Below are positions 10,545-18,352 of a stretch of 18,352 bases of DNA, in pieces. The notes under the pieces are model-generated. The model saw only the letters and a list, made by a program, of their open reading frames with translations. It did no database searches and had not been told where the DNA came from. The first letter of the stretch is position 1, and each line of letters begins with the position of its first letter. Made by a program: the position numbers and the translations under genes. Source of the DNA: Cerioporus squamosus (taxonomy: Eukaryota > Basidiomycota > Agaricomycetes > Polyporales > Polyporaceae); contig JABYQS010000558.1 of the NCBI GenBank assembly GCA_022592435.1, forward strand, positions 1 to 18,352. The letters run 5' to 3'.

Positions 10545-10604
10545 CCTCTTCCTCCTCCTCCTCCTCCTCCTCCTCCTCCTCCTCCTCCTCCTCCTCTTCC
10601 TCCC
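10545..10604. repeat. (CCT)15 microsatellite in the 5' leader
   Basis: About 46 bp of pure CCT at 10551-10596, with imperfect flanks, ending about 20 bp before the ATG at 10622. In frame with the gene it reads as poly-Ser, but no ATG opens that reading. It forms a long pyrimidine tract next to the start codon. Confidence 0.9.
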
Positions 10605-10621
10605 AGACCACTCCCCCAACC

Positions 10622-11617
10622 ATGGCAACCCCAACCCCAAACCCCAACGCGCACGCGCACCTCCCGCCCGTACCCGTACCCGTACCCGTACCCGCGCCGC
10701 GGCTCTCCGGGGACGCGCGCCTCCTGCTCTCCGTGCACCACTCGGTGCCGAGCCCGCCGCTGCACGAGCCGTACGGGGACAGCGAGCGGCTCGCGGCGCT
10801 CGGGCGGCGCCAGCTCGGCGCGGCGTACGCGCAGGCGGTCGCGCGCGCGCGGCCGGACTTGGTCGGGCCCGGGGCGCTGCAGGTGGGTGTCGTAACTCGG
10901 GCGCCTGGTATGTGCTGGTACTGTGGTGCCACGTCTGAGGGTTGCGGCCGTGCGGCCCCGGCTCCCGAGGTCCGTGTTGTGATGTTGAGGTTCAGGTTCA
11001 GGTTCATGATGTTGTTTGATGTGTGGCTCCGTGACCTCCCCGTCATAGTTAGGTACTCGCCACGGACGGCGGTGACGAGAGGGGTGAGGGACGGGACGGG
11101 ACGGGCGACGTGCTGCCCAATGCCCAATGCCTGATGCCTGATCTGGCATATTGACTTGACACGGGCTGGCGGAACACTGCTGACGACATGACTCTGCCAT
11201 CGACAGGCCCACATCGACGCGGCCTTCCCCGCGTTCGTCGACCGCTGGGTGACCGCGTACGGCTGGCGGCTGGCCCTGTTCGGGGTCCCGCCCGGGACGG
11301 ACCTCGGCGCACCGACGGTGAGTGCTCCGTGCTCAGTGCTGGGTGCGCTCGTCCGCGTTGGCTGACTTTGCGGTTGGTTTTGTCGGTGTCGGTGTCGGTG
11401 TTGCGGTGTTGCGGTGATCCGGGGGGACGCATGTGCGACGTGCTTTTTGGGGATGATGCCTTCGACCGCTTGCCGCTTGCGACTGGCCGATCGCGATTCT
11501 GATTTGCAGGAGACGCGCCGGATATTCGACACGTACGCGGGCGCGGTCGCCGTGCAGCCGGACCTTGGGCCGCTGGTGCTCATGCAGTGGATCGAGCAGC
11601 TGGTGAACGCGCCGTAA
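10622..11617 (+). CDS. RNase III-fold protein, tandem copy A (159 aa)
   Basis: Exons are 10622-10882, 11207-11317 and 11510-11617. Introns of 324 and 192 bp (GTGGGT...GACAG, GTGAGT...TGCAG) are both phase 0. Residues 11-26 are a Val-Pro repeat. The domain runs from about 27: SVHHSVPSP (like the FTHxS of RNase III), GDSERLAALG at 52-61 (matching the NERLEFLGD signature), FVDRWVTAYGWR at 97-108, and RRIFDTYAGAV at 127-137 (matching the DxxEAxxGA helix), ending WIEQLV. By E. coli RNase III numbering E38 is kept (Glu55), E41 is Ala58, D45 is Arg62, D114 is Arg128 and E117 is Asp131. Loss of these metal ligands predicts no cleavage. Only one nuclease domain is present, with no dsRNA-binding domain. 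GC at third positions is extreme. The role is unknown; family assignment rests on remembered basidiomycete homologues. Confidence 0.85.
10667..10694 (+). repeat. Coding hexanucleotide repeat (CCCGTA)n
   Basis: Four full copies and a partial fifth encode the Pro-Val run near the N-terminus of RNase III-like copy A. Neither paralogue has it, so it probably expanded by slippage after duplication. Confidence 0.9.
10883..11206 (+). repeat. Repeat-rich long intron 1 of copy A
   Basis: Several slippage-type repeats crowd this 324-bp intron: AGGTTC about three times at 10988-11006, GGGAC about three times at 11088-11106, and four heptamers at 11114-11141 (TGCCCAA twice, then TGCCTGA twice). The matching introns in copies B and C are 68 and 65 bp. 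Confidence 0.7.
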
Positions 11618-12784
11618 CATGCCGACGGACGGACGGGTCGGATGGTCGGAGGTTACAACTTCGAGTCTCGTGGGAAGGGACTGAGGAGATGCCCTGCGGG
11701 CGCGGACGGTCGTTGCTGTGTGGTACGCTCCGTGCACATAAATCTAGACTCGGACTTGCCTGCTCGTGCTTGCTCGTGTATGCCATGTGTCTTTCTATGC
11801 AACCCTGACTTTGATGCCGCGCGGTCGTGACTCAGTGGACGAGGATATGTGGTACTTGGTCTGTTCTGATGGGGCATAGCCTGAGTGTGCTGCAAGTAGC
11901 GACTGCGTGACATAGACAGTGCTCAGCAAACGCACACGAGCCACTGGGTGAGACACTGGCATCATATACCTCAGCAATTGGGCACCCACCTGATACGCAA
12001 GTAGTCCTGCGGGTCTGATACTAGTGCCTGCTACATAACACGGCTACGGCTCCACATGTGATACTTGGAAGGGCGGTCCCGCAGCCTTGCAGCAGGACCT
12101 GTAAGTAAAGAGCGCGGAGGCCTAGGGGTCCGAGTCCGAGGTTGGCACAGCCTCCCGCAATGTGGTTTGCAGCAGCGCGCCGGTTCGTGGTGCAGTCACA
12201 GAGGCGAGTTTGGAGCGAGAGGTTCGAGTCAATGTGCAAATCATAAGGCGGTCATTGGGAGGTCGCAGGACTGTCTGCGATGCGCTGCAGACTGGAGTAG
12301 GAGGGCCTGCGGCATATGTGAGCGTCGGTCATCTCCGAGAGGCGCGGTCTGAATGTCCCCGCTTGGTCCATGTCCTCGGTAGTACTCACGTCGGGCCTGC
12401 TACCTGCATGCAGGACCAGAAAGACAGCCGGAGTGCCCGCCGAGCTCGAGGACGAGGTGCACCCGGGTCCCGGGAGCCCTAAGTTCGATCGACATCCTAC
12501 GAGTCGACTCATGCTCCCGCAGGCGAGTAGCCACTTGCAGCAGCAGATTGACGGATGCGCGCGCAGCCGAGCGCCGCCCGTCGTGGCACAGCAAGCTGTA
12601 GGCAGGTAGGCAGAGATGACGCCCTGAATACAAGGATATTGCAGGATGTACTACGGGAGAGAGCATATAAGCTGGGGTGCTCTCCGCTCCGGGTCTGCCT
12701 CAAACCGACCACTCACCTCTCAAGCACCTGAGAACACCCACGCACTCCGCTCTGCCCACTTGACCGCCCCGCACGTCGATCGCA
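11618..12784. other. Intergenic spacer between copies A and B
   Basis: No gene is supported. Open frames at 12065-12609 on both strands match nothing known. A TATA-like CATATAAG at 12664-12671 lies about 115 bp before the ATG of copy B. Confidence 0.5.
12664..12671 (+). promoter_or_regulatory. TATA box of RNase III-like copy B
   Basis: CATATAAG about 115 bp upstream of the start codon at 12785, followed by a CA/CT-rich leader. Predicted from position and sequence. Confidence 0.45.
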
Positions 12785-13362
12785 ATGGCCATCCAGACCC
12801 CCCGCGCTCCCCAGCTGACCAACGACGCGCTCCTCATCGTCTTCGTGCACTACGCCGCGCCGCCTGCCGTGCAGAAGGACCCCGTCCTCGGGGACTGCCA
12901 CAGACTCGCGCTGCTCGGACGCTTGATGCTCGAGGCCGCGTACAGAGAGGCGATGCGCCAGGAGTTCCCGAACCTGCACGGGAACGTGTTCGCCGTGAGT
13001 ATCCTCTCAGTTGAGGGAAGAGCGGACACCCACTCACTCACTCACCGGGGCCTGGGACACAGCAACACGTCAATGGGGCGTTCCCGAACTTCGTCGCCCG
13101 CTGGGTCGCTGCGTACGGGTGGCGGCGCCTGATGCAGGGCGTGCCTCCAAACGCGAACTTGGACGAGCAGCAGGTGCGTTGTGCTTCGACCAGTGCTTCT
13201 GCCGAGCCTGAGGATGGTGCTGACGGACGTGACGGCGGCGATTGGCGACTACAGGAGACGTTGCGGATCTTCGAGACGTACGCTGGCGCGGTCGTCCTGC
13301 AGCAGCCTGATGGGCAGGCTGAATTGTTCAAGTGGATCCTGCGGCTCGTGCAAACGCCGTGA
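12785..13362 (+). CDS. RNase III-fold protein, tandem copy B (142 aa)
   Basis: Exons are 12785-12994, 13063-13173 and 13255-13362. Introns of 68 bp (GTGAGT...ACACAG) and 81 bp (GTGCGT...TACAG) are phase 0. The protein is one compact domain: LLIVFVHYAAPP at 16-27, GDCHRLALLGRLML at 36-49, FVARWVAAYGWRRL at 80-93, ETLRIFETYAGAVV at 108-121 and KWILRLV near the end. Against active RNase III, E38 is His39, E41 is Ala42, D45 is Arg46 and D114 is Arg111; E117 is kept as Glu114. It is predicted catalytically dead, perhaps acting as a dimerising or RNA-associated scaffold (inference). Exons 2 and 3 have the same lengths as in copy A (111 and 108 nt). It lies 1168 bp downstream of copy A and 847 bp upstream of copy C, each with its own promoter. 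Confidence 0.87.
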
Positions 13363-14209
13363 AGTGGGCCACGGAAGGGTACTCTCCAGTGCTTCGGGCA
13401 GGGTAATGGAGAAGATCGCGCAGAGATAGATGGATGTTGGAGGGAGCCCTGAGAAGGAGCCCCCGTCGGCCACGGGCCACCTAGAATGTTTCGCTTTGCT
13501 GAATTTGCCTCGCTATCGTGCTGTCTTGCTGTTGTGTATGTCGTCTGCTCGCTCGTCCTAGGAAATGTGTGTAGTTGCCAATGATATCTATTGATTGAAT
13601 CAACGAACGGTCGGTTTGCGACGGAGAATCGAGGCAGTATTGACGACGGTATGAGACGGAACCTACTTCTCTGCACGGGTGTCCGACGTCCGTCCGAGGC
13701 GGATGAGCCCTAGCGCGTTCATGGCTCTAGAAGGAACGCAACTATGTCAGTGTACTGAGCAGCGACGAACTACCGTCGTACCGGGGAGGATCCTTCCTGT
13801 CCTCTCCAGAAGCAGTTCAGTTCTCGCGCGATTCAATCCATGCTGATAGGATGGACTGCAACTTGAATGGGTACGGAGGACAGGAGATCGGCACTTTCGA
13901 GTAGCTCTGTCGCGGCGTGCCGGGGATTAGAAGGAACTCCAGGCTAGATGATGCCCACACGCAGTCGCAGCTCGCAGTACGTGACATCCAAGTACGACTC
14001 GCAGCAGCTCCCGAGCAGGAGGGTCGCAGGCAGCAGATGATGTCTGCGACCCTAGTAGCCTGGAAGATGATGGCCTGGGCGTACATATGAGCGAACGCTG
14101 AGTCGGTCCCCAGCTCCCAGAACACTCGTACCCTTCGAGTTACTCAACCTCGGTATACTCCAGTCAATTTCTGCTCGCACTACACAAGAAGACTGCAGAG
14201 TACATACCG
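13363..14209. other. Intergenic spacer between copies B and C
   Basis: No gene is supported. A minus-strand open frame at 13817-14125 (about 102 codons) has no recognisable motif. A GTATAC at 14153-14158 is a weak TATA-like site about 55 bp before the start of copy C. Confidence 0.5.
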
Positions 14210-14796
14210 ATGGCTGCACACATCCCGCCCGCGCCTGTGCTTTCCCCGGAGGCGTTCCTCATCGTCTTCGTGCACCACACTGCGCCGCCTGCCTACGACC
14301 CAGTGTTCGGCAACTGCGAACGGCTGCATGTGCTAGGGCAATCCATGCTCCGCGCGGCATACACCGCAGCGGTGCTTCAACGAAGCCCGAACATGTGCGG
14401 TCAAGACCTCGAGGTGAGTACGGATGGGACAAGAGCATGAACGAGACTCACGATCGCTCCTCGGACTCCGCACTGCAGCAGCACTTCGACCAGAGGCTTC
14501 CGGACTTCGTCGCGCGCTGGGTCACGGCGTACAGCTGGCGGCAGATGATGCGCGCGGTGCCACCACACGTGAACTTGCACGACCCGCAGGTGCGTTTTTG
14601 TTTGAAGGCTTACGACGCGTAAGTCTGTCTGCGGGGCGGATGCTGACGGATGCCATGGTTATATATGCAGGAGACGATGCGGATCTTCGAGACTTACGTG
14701 GGCGCTGTGGTGGCGCAGCAGCCCCGAAGCCTTAACGCGCCGCCGGGGCATAAGGACTTGTTCGAGTGGATCCAGGCGCTGGTGGAAACGCCGTGA
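14210..14796 (+). CDS. RNase III-fold protein, tandem copy C (146 aa)
   Basis: Exons are 14210-14413, 14479-14589 and 14671-14796. Introns of 65 bp (GTGAGT...CTGCAG) and 81 bp (GTGCGT...ATGCAG) are phase 0. The acceptor of intron 1 sits in CTGCAGCAG, so a three-base alternative acceptor at 14481 is possible; the paralogues favour 14478. The domain shows LIVFVHHTAPP at 17-27, NCERLHVLG at 35-43, FVARWVTAYSWRQM at 78-91 and ETMRIFETYVGAVV at 106-119, ending WIQALVETP. E38 is kept (Glu37); E41 is His40, D45 is Gln44, D114 is Arg109, and E117 is kept (Glu112). Exon 3 is 18 nt longer than in A and B, adding six residues in a loop before the last helix. Likely catalytically inactive; function unknown. 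Confidence 0.87.
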
Positions 14797-15542
14797 GGCG
14801 CGGGGACGTTCCGCATTCATACCACACTGAGGAGAGGTCAGAGGATCGGAGATGGAAGAGAACCAGGATGCATGAAGCCCGCAAACCCGCTCATGATATA
14901 TATGACCTCGGTTCGCTTGTACGGAGACCACTGATACCTAAATATTCGCTCGCATGAGGGCAGAATCTATGTACGACCATTGGTACAGTATGTATGTCGG
15001 TTGAATCGAGTCACGGCTGGACGACACCCTGGGGGTGAATCGCGACATGCTATACGCCGAGAAATGCAGATCAATACTCGAGGTACACTTAGTGAAAGAA
15101 CTTCCCTCACCGTTTACACCTGACGTTGATTCTCGCTGGGTGAATTGACCGTAATCCTCTCGAGTCTCGATGCGACCGACCCATACAATTTTTCTGTTTC
15201 CATCGGGCTACGCCTGCCGATATGCCAATCAGAAAACAACGAGCCATTACATTTATGGGCAATGCAGTCGCAGACTCGCATTCTCAAGATGAGAGCTCTC
15301 GCAAGATATGGACGATGAAGTCAAAGTCCTTGACAGTCAGTACAAGTCAGTAGTGGACGATGCTGGAGGAGGAGGAGAAGGAGGATACCATGTTCGCAGT
15401 CCAGGTTGGATTCAGAGGACCTCAGTGTTCGGACACACTGTGACGATGGGGGTGAGTCACGGCCCGCGAAGAGCCTGGCCATAGTCAGTGGAAGACACGC
15501 ACCCCGGAACTCGCTTCGTCTGCGGTGAGGGCGGGTCCACGC
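14797..15542. other. Intergenic, between convergent genes
   Basis: No gene is supported. It separates RNase III-like copy C from the 3' end of the kinase-like pseudogene. It is more AT-rich than its surroundings near 14900-15260, and has a short GGA-rich tract at about 15363-15386. Confidence 0.5.
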
Positions 15543-17650
15543 TTAGATGGCGGTGTCATCGACGAAGTCTATGATGGTAGCGCGGGAATCATGGACGTCC
15601 CTCAGGGAATTATGTGGCCCAATGTCGGAGGGCGTGATTCCGGCGTCTTGGAGGGCGTACACGGCTCGGTCAAAATAAGGCCTGCGCAAATGAGTCGTGT
15701 AACCACCGCGCCAGAGCATGGTGGACTCACTGCAACAGTTCATATCCTTCGCGGCCGAAGCGGTGCAGCGGGAGGCCGTTGTCAGAGGTCACGATGAGGT
15801 GTCGTTCCCGGAGCGAGAACAATCCATAGTACGTGGGGATCGGAAGCTGGGCCGCGGCATCTGGGTCACGGGGAAGACGGGCAGCGAGAGCGCGCCACTC
15901 TTCCAAAGGGGTTTGAGCGGGGGGTGGGTCGGTGAGAGCTGTTTTGACCTTGAATTTGATTCCTGAATATGTTGCTGAGAAAACGCGCGCGCGAGTCCCT
16001 TCCATCACAACCGTGTCATCCACAAGGACCTCGATAACCGCGGGTGAACGCGAAGTACATAGGGAAGCAGCAAATATCCCTGACCGGGGAACATTCAGCG
16101 GGCCCTCCTCGCGAACTGCGCGCCCGAGGATGGTTCCTCTGGCCCCATGGAGTAGTAGAGCTTCGGCGTGGGCGAGTTGTGCGGTTGCCCAGCATCGGCG
16201 AAGGTCGCGCAGAATCTGAGAGACGTTGGAGGTGATTACTCGGGCGGACAAATCGAACGCAGCAAGGATGCATCCTGCGCTTTACCCTCACGCTGTGCGA
16301 GCGAGGTCTGAACACGACGCAAGAGCGAATATAAATCCCACCTGGGGTCCTTCCAGTTTTCCTCGCGCCCAGAGTCCTGTACGGGCAGAATTTTCAGTTT
16401 GTGCAAGAATGAATATGGCGGAACACCCACGATGATCATGCAAACCCAGAACTGGAACATCTCAAATACGTTGAGGGTCCGTCGACCAACATGGTGTTTG
16501 CGCTGTCCCTGCGGAGGAAGTAGGCGAGGTGTGGGGAGGCGAGCATGCCGTAGCGGATACCACCTGGGGTCGTGTAGTGCCATCGGACTAGTTGGTTCCA
16601 GAGCTACGATGAGCGAGTGCGCGTGGTTTAGAACGTACAACCACAGATGGAACTCACCTGCATAATCACCCGCGTGCCTGCGGAGGCTCGGCCTCCTCCG
16701 GGTCCGGCCACGCAAACTGCCCGCTGGCGATGTGCTTCTCAATCTTCTCGATGGCGTGATCAGCGCCCCGTCCGTCTTCACCTCAATCAGACCAATGGGA
16801 CGTCGGTAGGAGCGCGATGGGCCTTGCTCATAATCTGTCCATAGCCACTCCCAGACGATGTCCGCGCGCGTCACTGCCAGTCAGATATTCCTCGGTTCTG
16901 CCCTCGGTGGTAGCGTTGAGCCAGTAACCCGCCTGGGCTGCGGCGCTGTGGCTCGATGGGGTATGTAAGCCAAATGGTTTACCATGGTCTCAAATAATCG
17001 TTGATACCCGGTGCACGCGTGCGACTCGTTCTGGATATCGGGGGGGCCGCAGAGGACGTCCAGCTTGATACCGTGGTTCTCGCGATCCGGCTCCTCCAGC
17101 CAGTCAACCATTGCGGCGACGGTACCAGCTGGGAAGAATTGACGCCACGCGCACCGCTGGATGACTGACAAGCCCCCGTTGACCCGGAGGGCTTTCTCGT
17201 CGGCGGCAAACCCTTTCGTGCTCGTGGAGGCGGAGTGGTCGGTCCACCGCGGCCACCACGAGGGCAGCCGCGACAGTGACGCCGAGAGCGTCGGCTGGCT
17301 GATGGGGAAGGGGGAGAAGTCTTGCTTTGGCAACGGAGGAAGAGGAGACGCGGGGACATTCGACGTGACCCGATCCCGATCCCAGCTGGCCATGGAGAAT
17401 GAGTGCAATGGACCTACGATGGACCTAGTCGTCGCCAAGGTCGGATGAGCCGTCCTGATTTGTGGCAGCAGCCCAGAGGAGACCACTCACCGATATGTTC
17501 ACTGTGGGTGAGGACGTCGAATACAGGCTGGCAAGATGGAGGCTTTACATATGTAAGATGAAAGATGCTGGTGGCAATGGACAAGTCACAGGTAGGGACA
17601 AGTTGCACGTCTAGGCGCCCTGTCCGACTGTTGTCCAGTACCACCGTCAT
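15543..17650 (-). pseudogene. Fungal protein-kinase-like gene, frame-broken
   Basis: The N-terminal half contains RADIVWEW, RPIGLIEVKTDG, HAIEKIEKHI, GVIMQLWNQLVRW and GIRYGMLASPHLAYFLRR. This layout (a nuclease-like IEVK block, then a kinase fold) is typical of large agaricomycete kinase-like families. The C-terminal half has FKVKTAL (VAIK-like Lys), IPTYYGLFSL, VTSDNG, AVYALQDAGITPSDIGPHN (catalytic-loop-like Asp at 15624-15626, Asn at 15609-15611) and IIDFV (DFG-like, 15561-15569), stopping at TAA 15543-15545. Sound introns: 15682-15730 (49 bp), 16604-16657 (54 bp), possibly 17414-17490 (77 bp). Start is the ATG at 17650 if that intron is real, otherwise 17393. Blocks do not share a frame: a TGA at 16881-16883 and shifts near 16940, 16870, 16768, 16670, 16490 and 16265. 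Each is removable by restoring one or two bases. It could be a real pseudogene or a sequence artefact. Confidence 0.65.
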
Positions 17651-17781
17651 CCTCCTCCTCTGTACCCTCCCGTCCCTTTCAGCTCTCGCCGGAGCTACTC
17701 ACAGACCTGGTCTGACTATATCTGCTTACTTGGACGCACAGAGCACTTCGCGTGCAAGTGCTGCGGAGGATCCGCAAACAC

Positions 17782-17788
17782 TATATAG
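17782..17788 (+). promoter_or_regulatory. TATA box of MON2
   Basis: TATATAG 48 bp before the MON2 start codon. The kinase-like gene may start at 17650 on the other strand, so about 185 bp would be a shared divergent promoter. Confidence 0.5.
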
Positions 17789-17835
17789 TCACTACCGTGG
17801 TGGCGGACGCGTCTAGCTCCCAATCGTAACCCGCC

Positions 17836-18352
17836 ATGAGTTCTTTGGCATTCCTGGTGACGGAGCTTCAGGTACGCTGCGCACAATTATGTTCATCGTC
17901 TCCCGCATCTCACTCGGATAGTCTCTCGCCAGCGAGACAAGGAGGAAGCACCCTGACGTACGCGAGGTGAGTGATCATCCCTACTACCACTCACGTCCAC
18001 CTCGGAAGGAGCGACTCATACCCAGGCATTTTTGTTACTATCAAGGCTGCAGAGAAGTCCCTGGCGATTCTGCGTTCTTCCCCGGAGCAGGCAACTGCGA
18101 ACTTGGCGTCTGGTAAGTCGTAACATGCATCTCCGCAAGCATATTTCCCCAACTCCGTCCTGCCCGTCAGATGGACCCCAATCCGACGACCTCTCCGTCC
18201 TGTGTTCATGGGATGCGCGACCAAGAACGCGAAGGTTGTCGCAATATCGCTTGGGTCTCTCCAACGCCTCATCGCACTCAAGGCTGTCCCACAATCCGCT
18301 GTTCCCCTCATCATCACCACTATGAATGACTGCATAAACCAGGGCGTAGACA
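17836..18352 (+). CDS. MON2 N-terminal part (cut by window end; apparent frameshift)
   Basis: Mon2 is a large HEAT-repeat protein related to the Sec7-type Arf exchange factors. It acts at the trans-Golgi and endosomes with flippase partners. Exons are 17836-17871, 17922-17966, 18046-18112 and 18171 onward; introns are 50, 79 and 58 bp. Spliced exons read MSSLAFLVTELQ, SLASETRRKHPDVRE, AAEKSLAILRSSPEQATANL, then DGPQSDDL, all matching the conserved N-terminal (DCB) region. The second intron must use the AAG at 18043-18045, because the nearer CAG at 18025 breaks the frame. In exon 4 the conserved RPVFMGCATKNAKVVAISLG continues in a different frame: CTCTCC at 18191-18196 lacks one base compared with an expected Leu-Leu-Arg coding stretch. 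The rest (SLQRLIALKAVP, IITTMNDCINQGVD) is intact to the window end. Apart from that base this looks like a normal gene. Confidence 0.88.

Noticed and set aside
10667..10694. (CCCGTA)n as a possible internal telomere-like repeat
   Set aside because: Most fungal telomeres are TTAGGG/CCCTAA; this repeat differs and sits in a coding exon in frame.
9977..11134. Long plus-strand frame in phase with RNase III-like copy A, giving a poly-Thr/poly-Ser N-terminal extension
   Set aside because: The low-complexity part is the CAC and CCT microsatellites in the leader. A TATA box at 10380 and no in-frame ATG between it and 10622, plus the paralogues' start, favour 10622.
10139..11583. Two minus-strand frames of about 350 codons with poly-Gly or poly-Glu
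   Set aside because: They are antisense readings of the GC-rich copy A gene and the CCT tract; no splice or promoter signals support them.
12210..12240. GGTTCGAGTC resembling a tRNA T-loop
   Set aside because: The flanking bases do not form a T-stem, and no matching anticodon or acceptor arms are present upstream.
13038..13676. Minus-strand 212-codon frame
   Set aside because: Most of it is antisense to exons 2 and 3 of RNase III-like copy B.

Overview
The window looks like nuclear DNA of an agaricomycete (probably polypore-type) basidiomycete. The evidence is moderately high GC, many 47-81 bp introns with GTGNGT donors and CTNAC/CTCAC branch sites ending in CAG, and proteins of basidiomycete-typical families. 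Gene models were made by reading splice sites by eye and matching reading frames to remembered protein families. No database search was possible, so genus-level placement is inference.

Layout. 1-2026: no gene I can support. 2084-2840 (+): a two-exon orphan protein of 230 aa. About 3332-4806 (+): a decayed gene built from repeated exon-intron modules. 5326-7838 (-): a complete eight-exon type II membrane alpha-mannosyltransferase of family GT15 (Kre2/Mnt1/Ktr), with one intron of 1037 bp. 7839-10379: no supported gene, but short repeats and a CArG-like palindrome. 10622-11617, 12785-13362 and 14210-14796 (all +): three tandem paralogues with the RNase III fold, each with three exons, two phase-0 introns and a 111-nt middle exon; key metal-binding acids of active RNase III are replaced. 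15543-17650 (-): a fungal protein-kinase-like gene whose conserved blocks lie in shifting frames, as if several one- or two-base deletions had occurred. 17836-18352 (+): the start of MON2, a conserved Golgi/endosome trafficking scaffold, with one apparent single-base deletion; the gene runs off the window.

Interpretation. Two conserved housekeeping genes (GT15 and MON2) flank about 10 kb of fast-changing sequence holding the RNase III-like family and the kinase-like pseudogene. Nothing suggests an operon or shared pathway. The most notable content is the tandem family of apparently catalytically dead RNase III-like proteins. Next are the tandem exon-intron modules at 3.6-4.65 kb, and the cluster of short deletions at 15.5-18.2 kb, which may be real decay or an assembly artefact.
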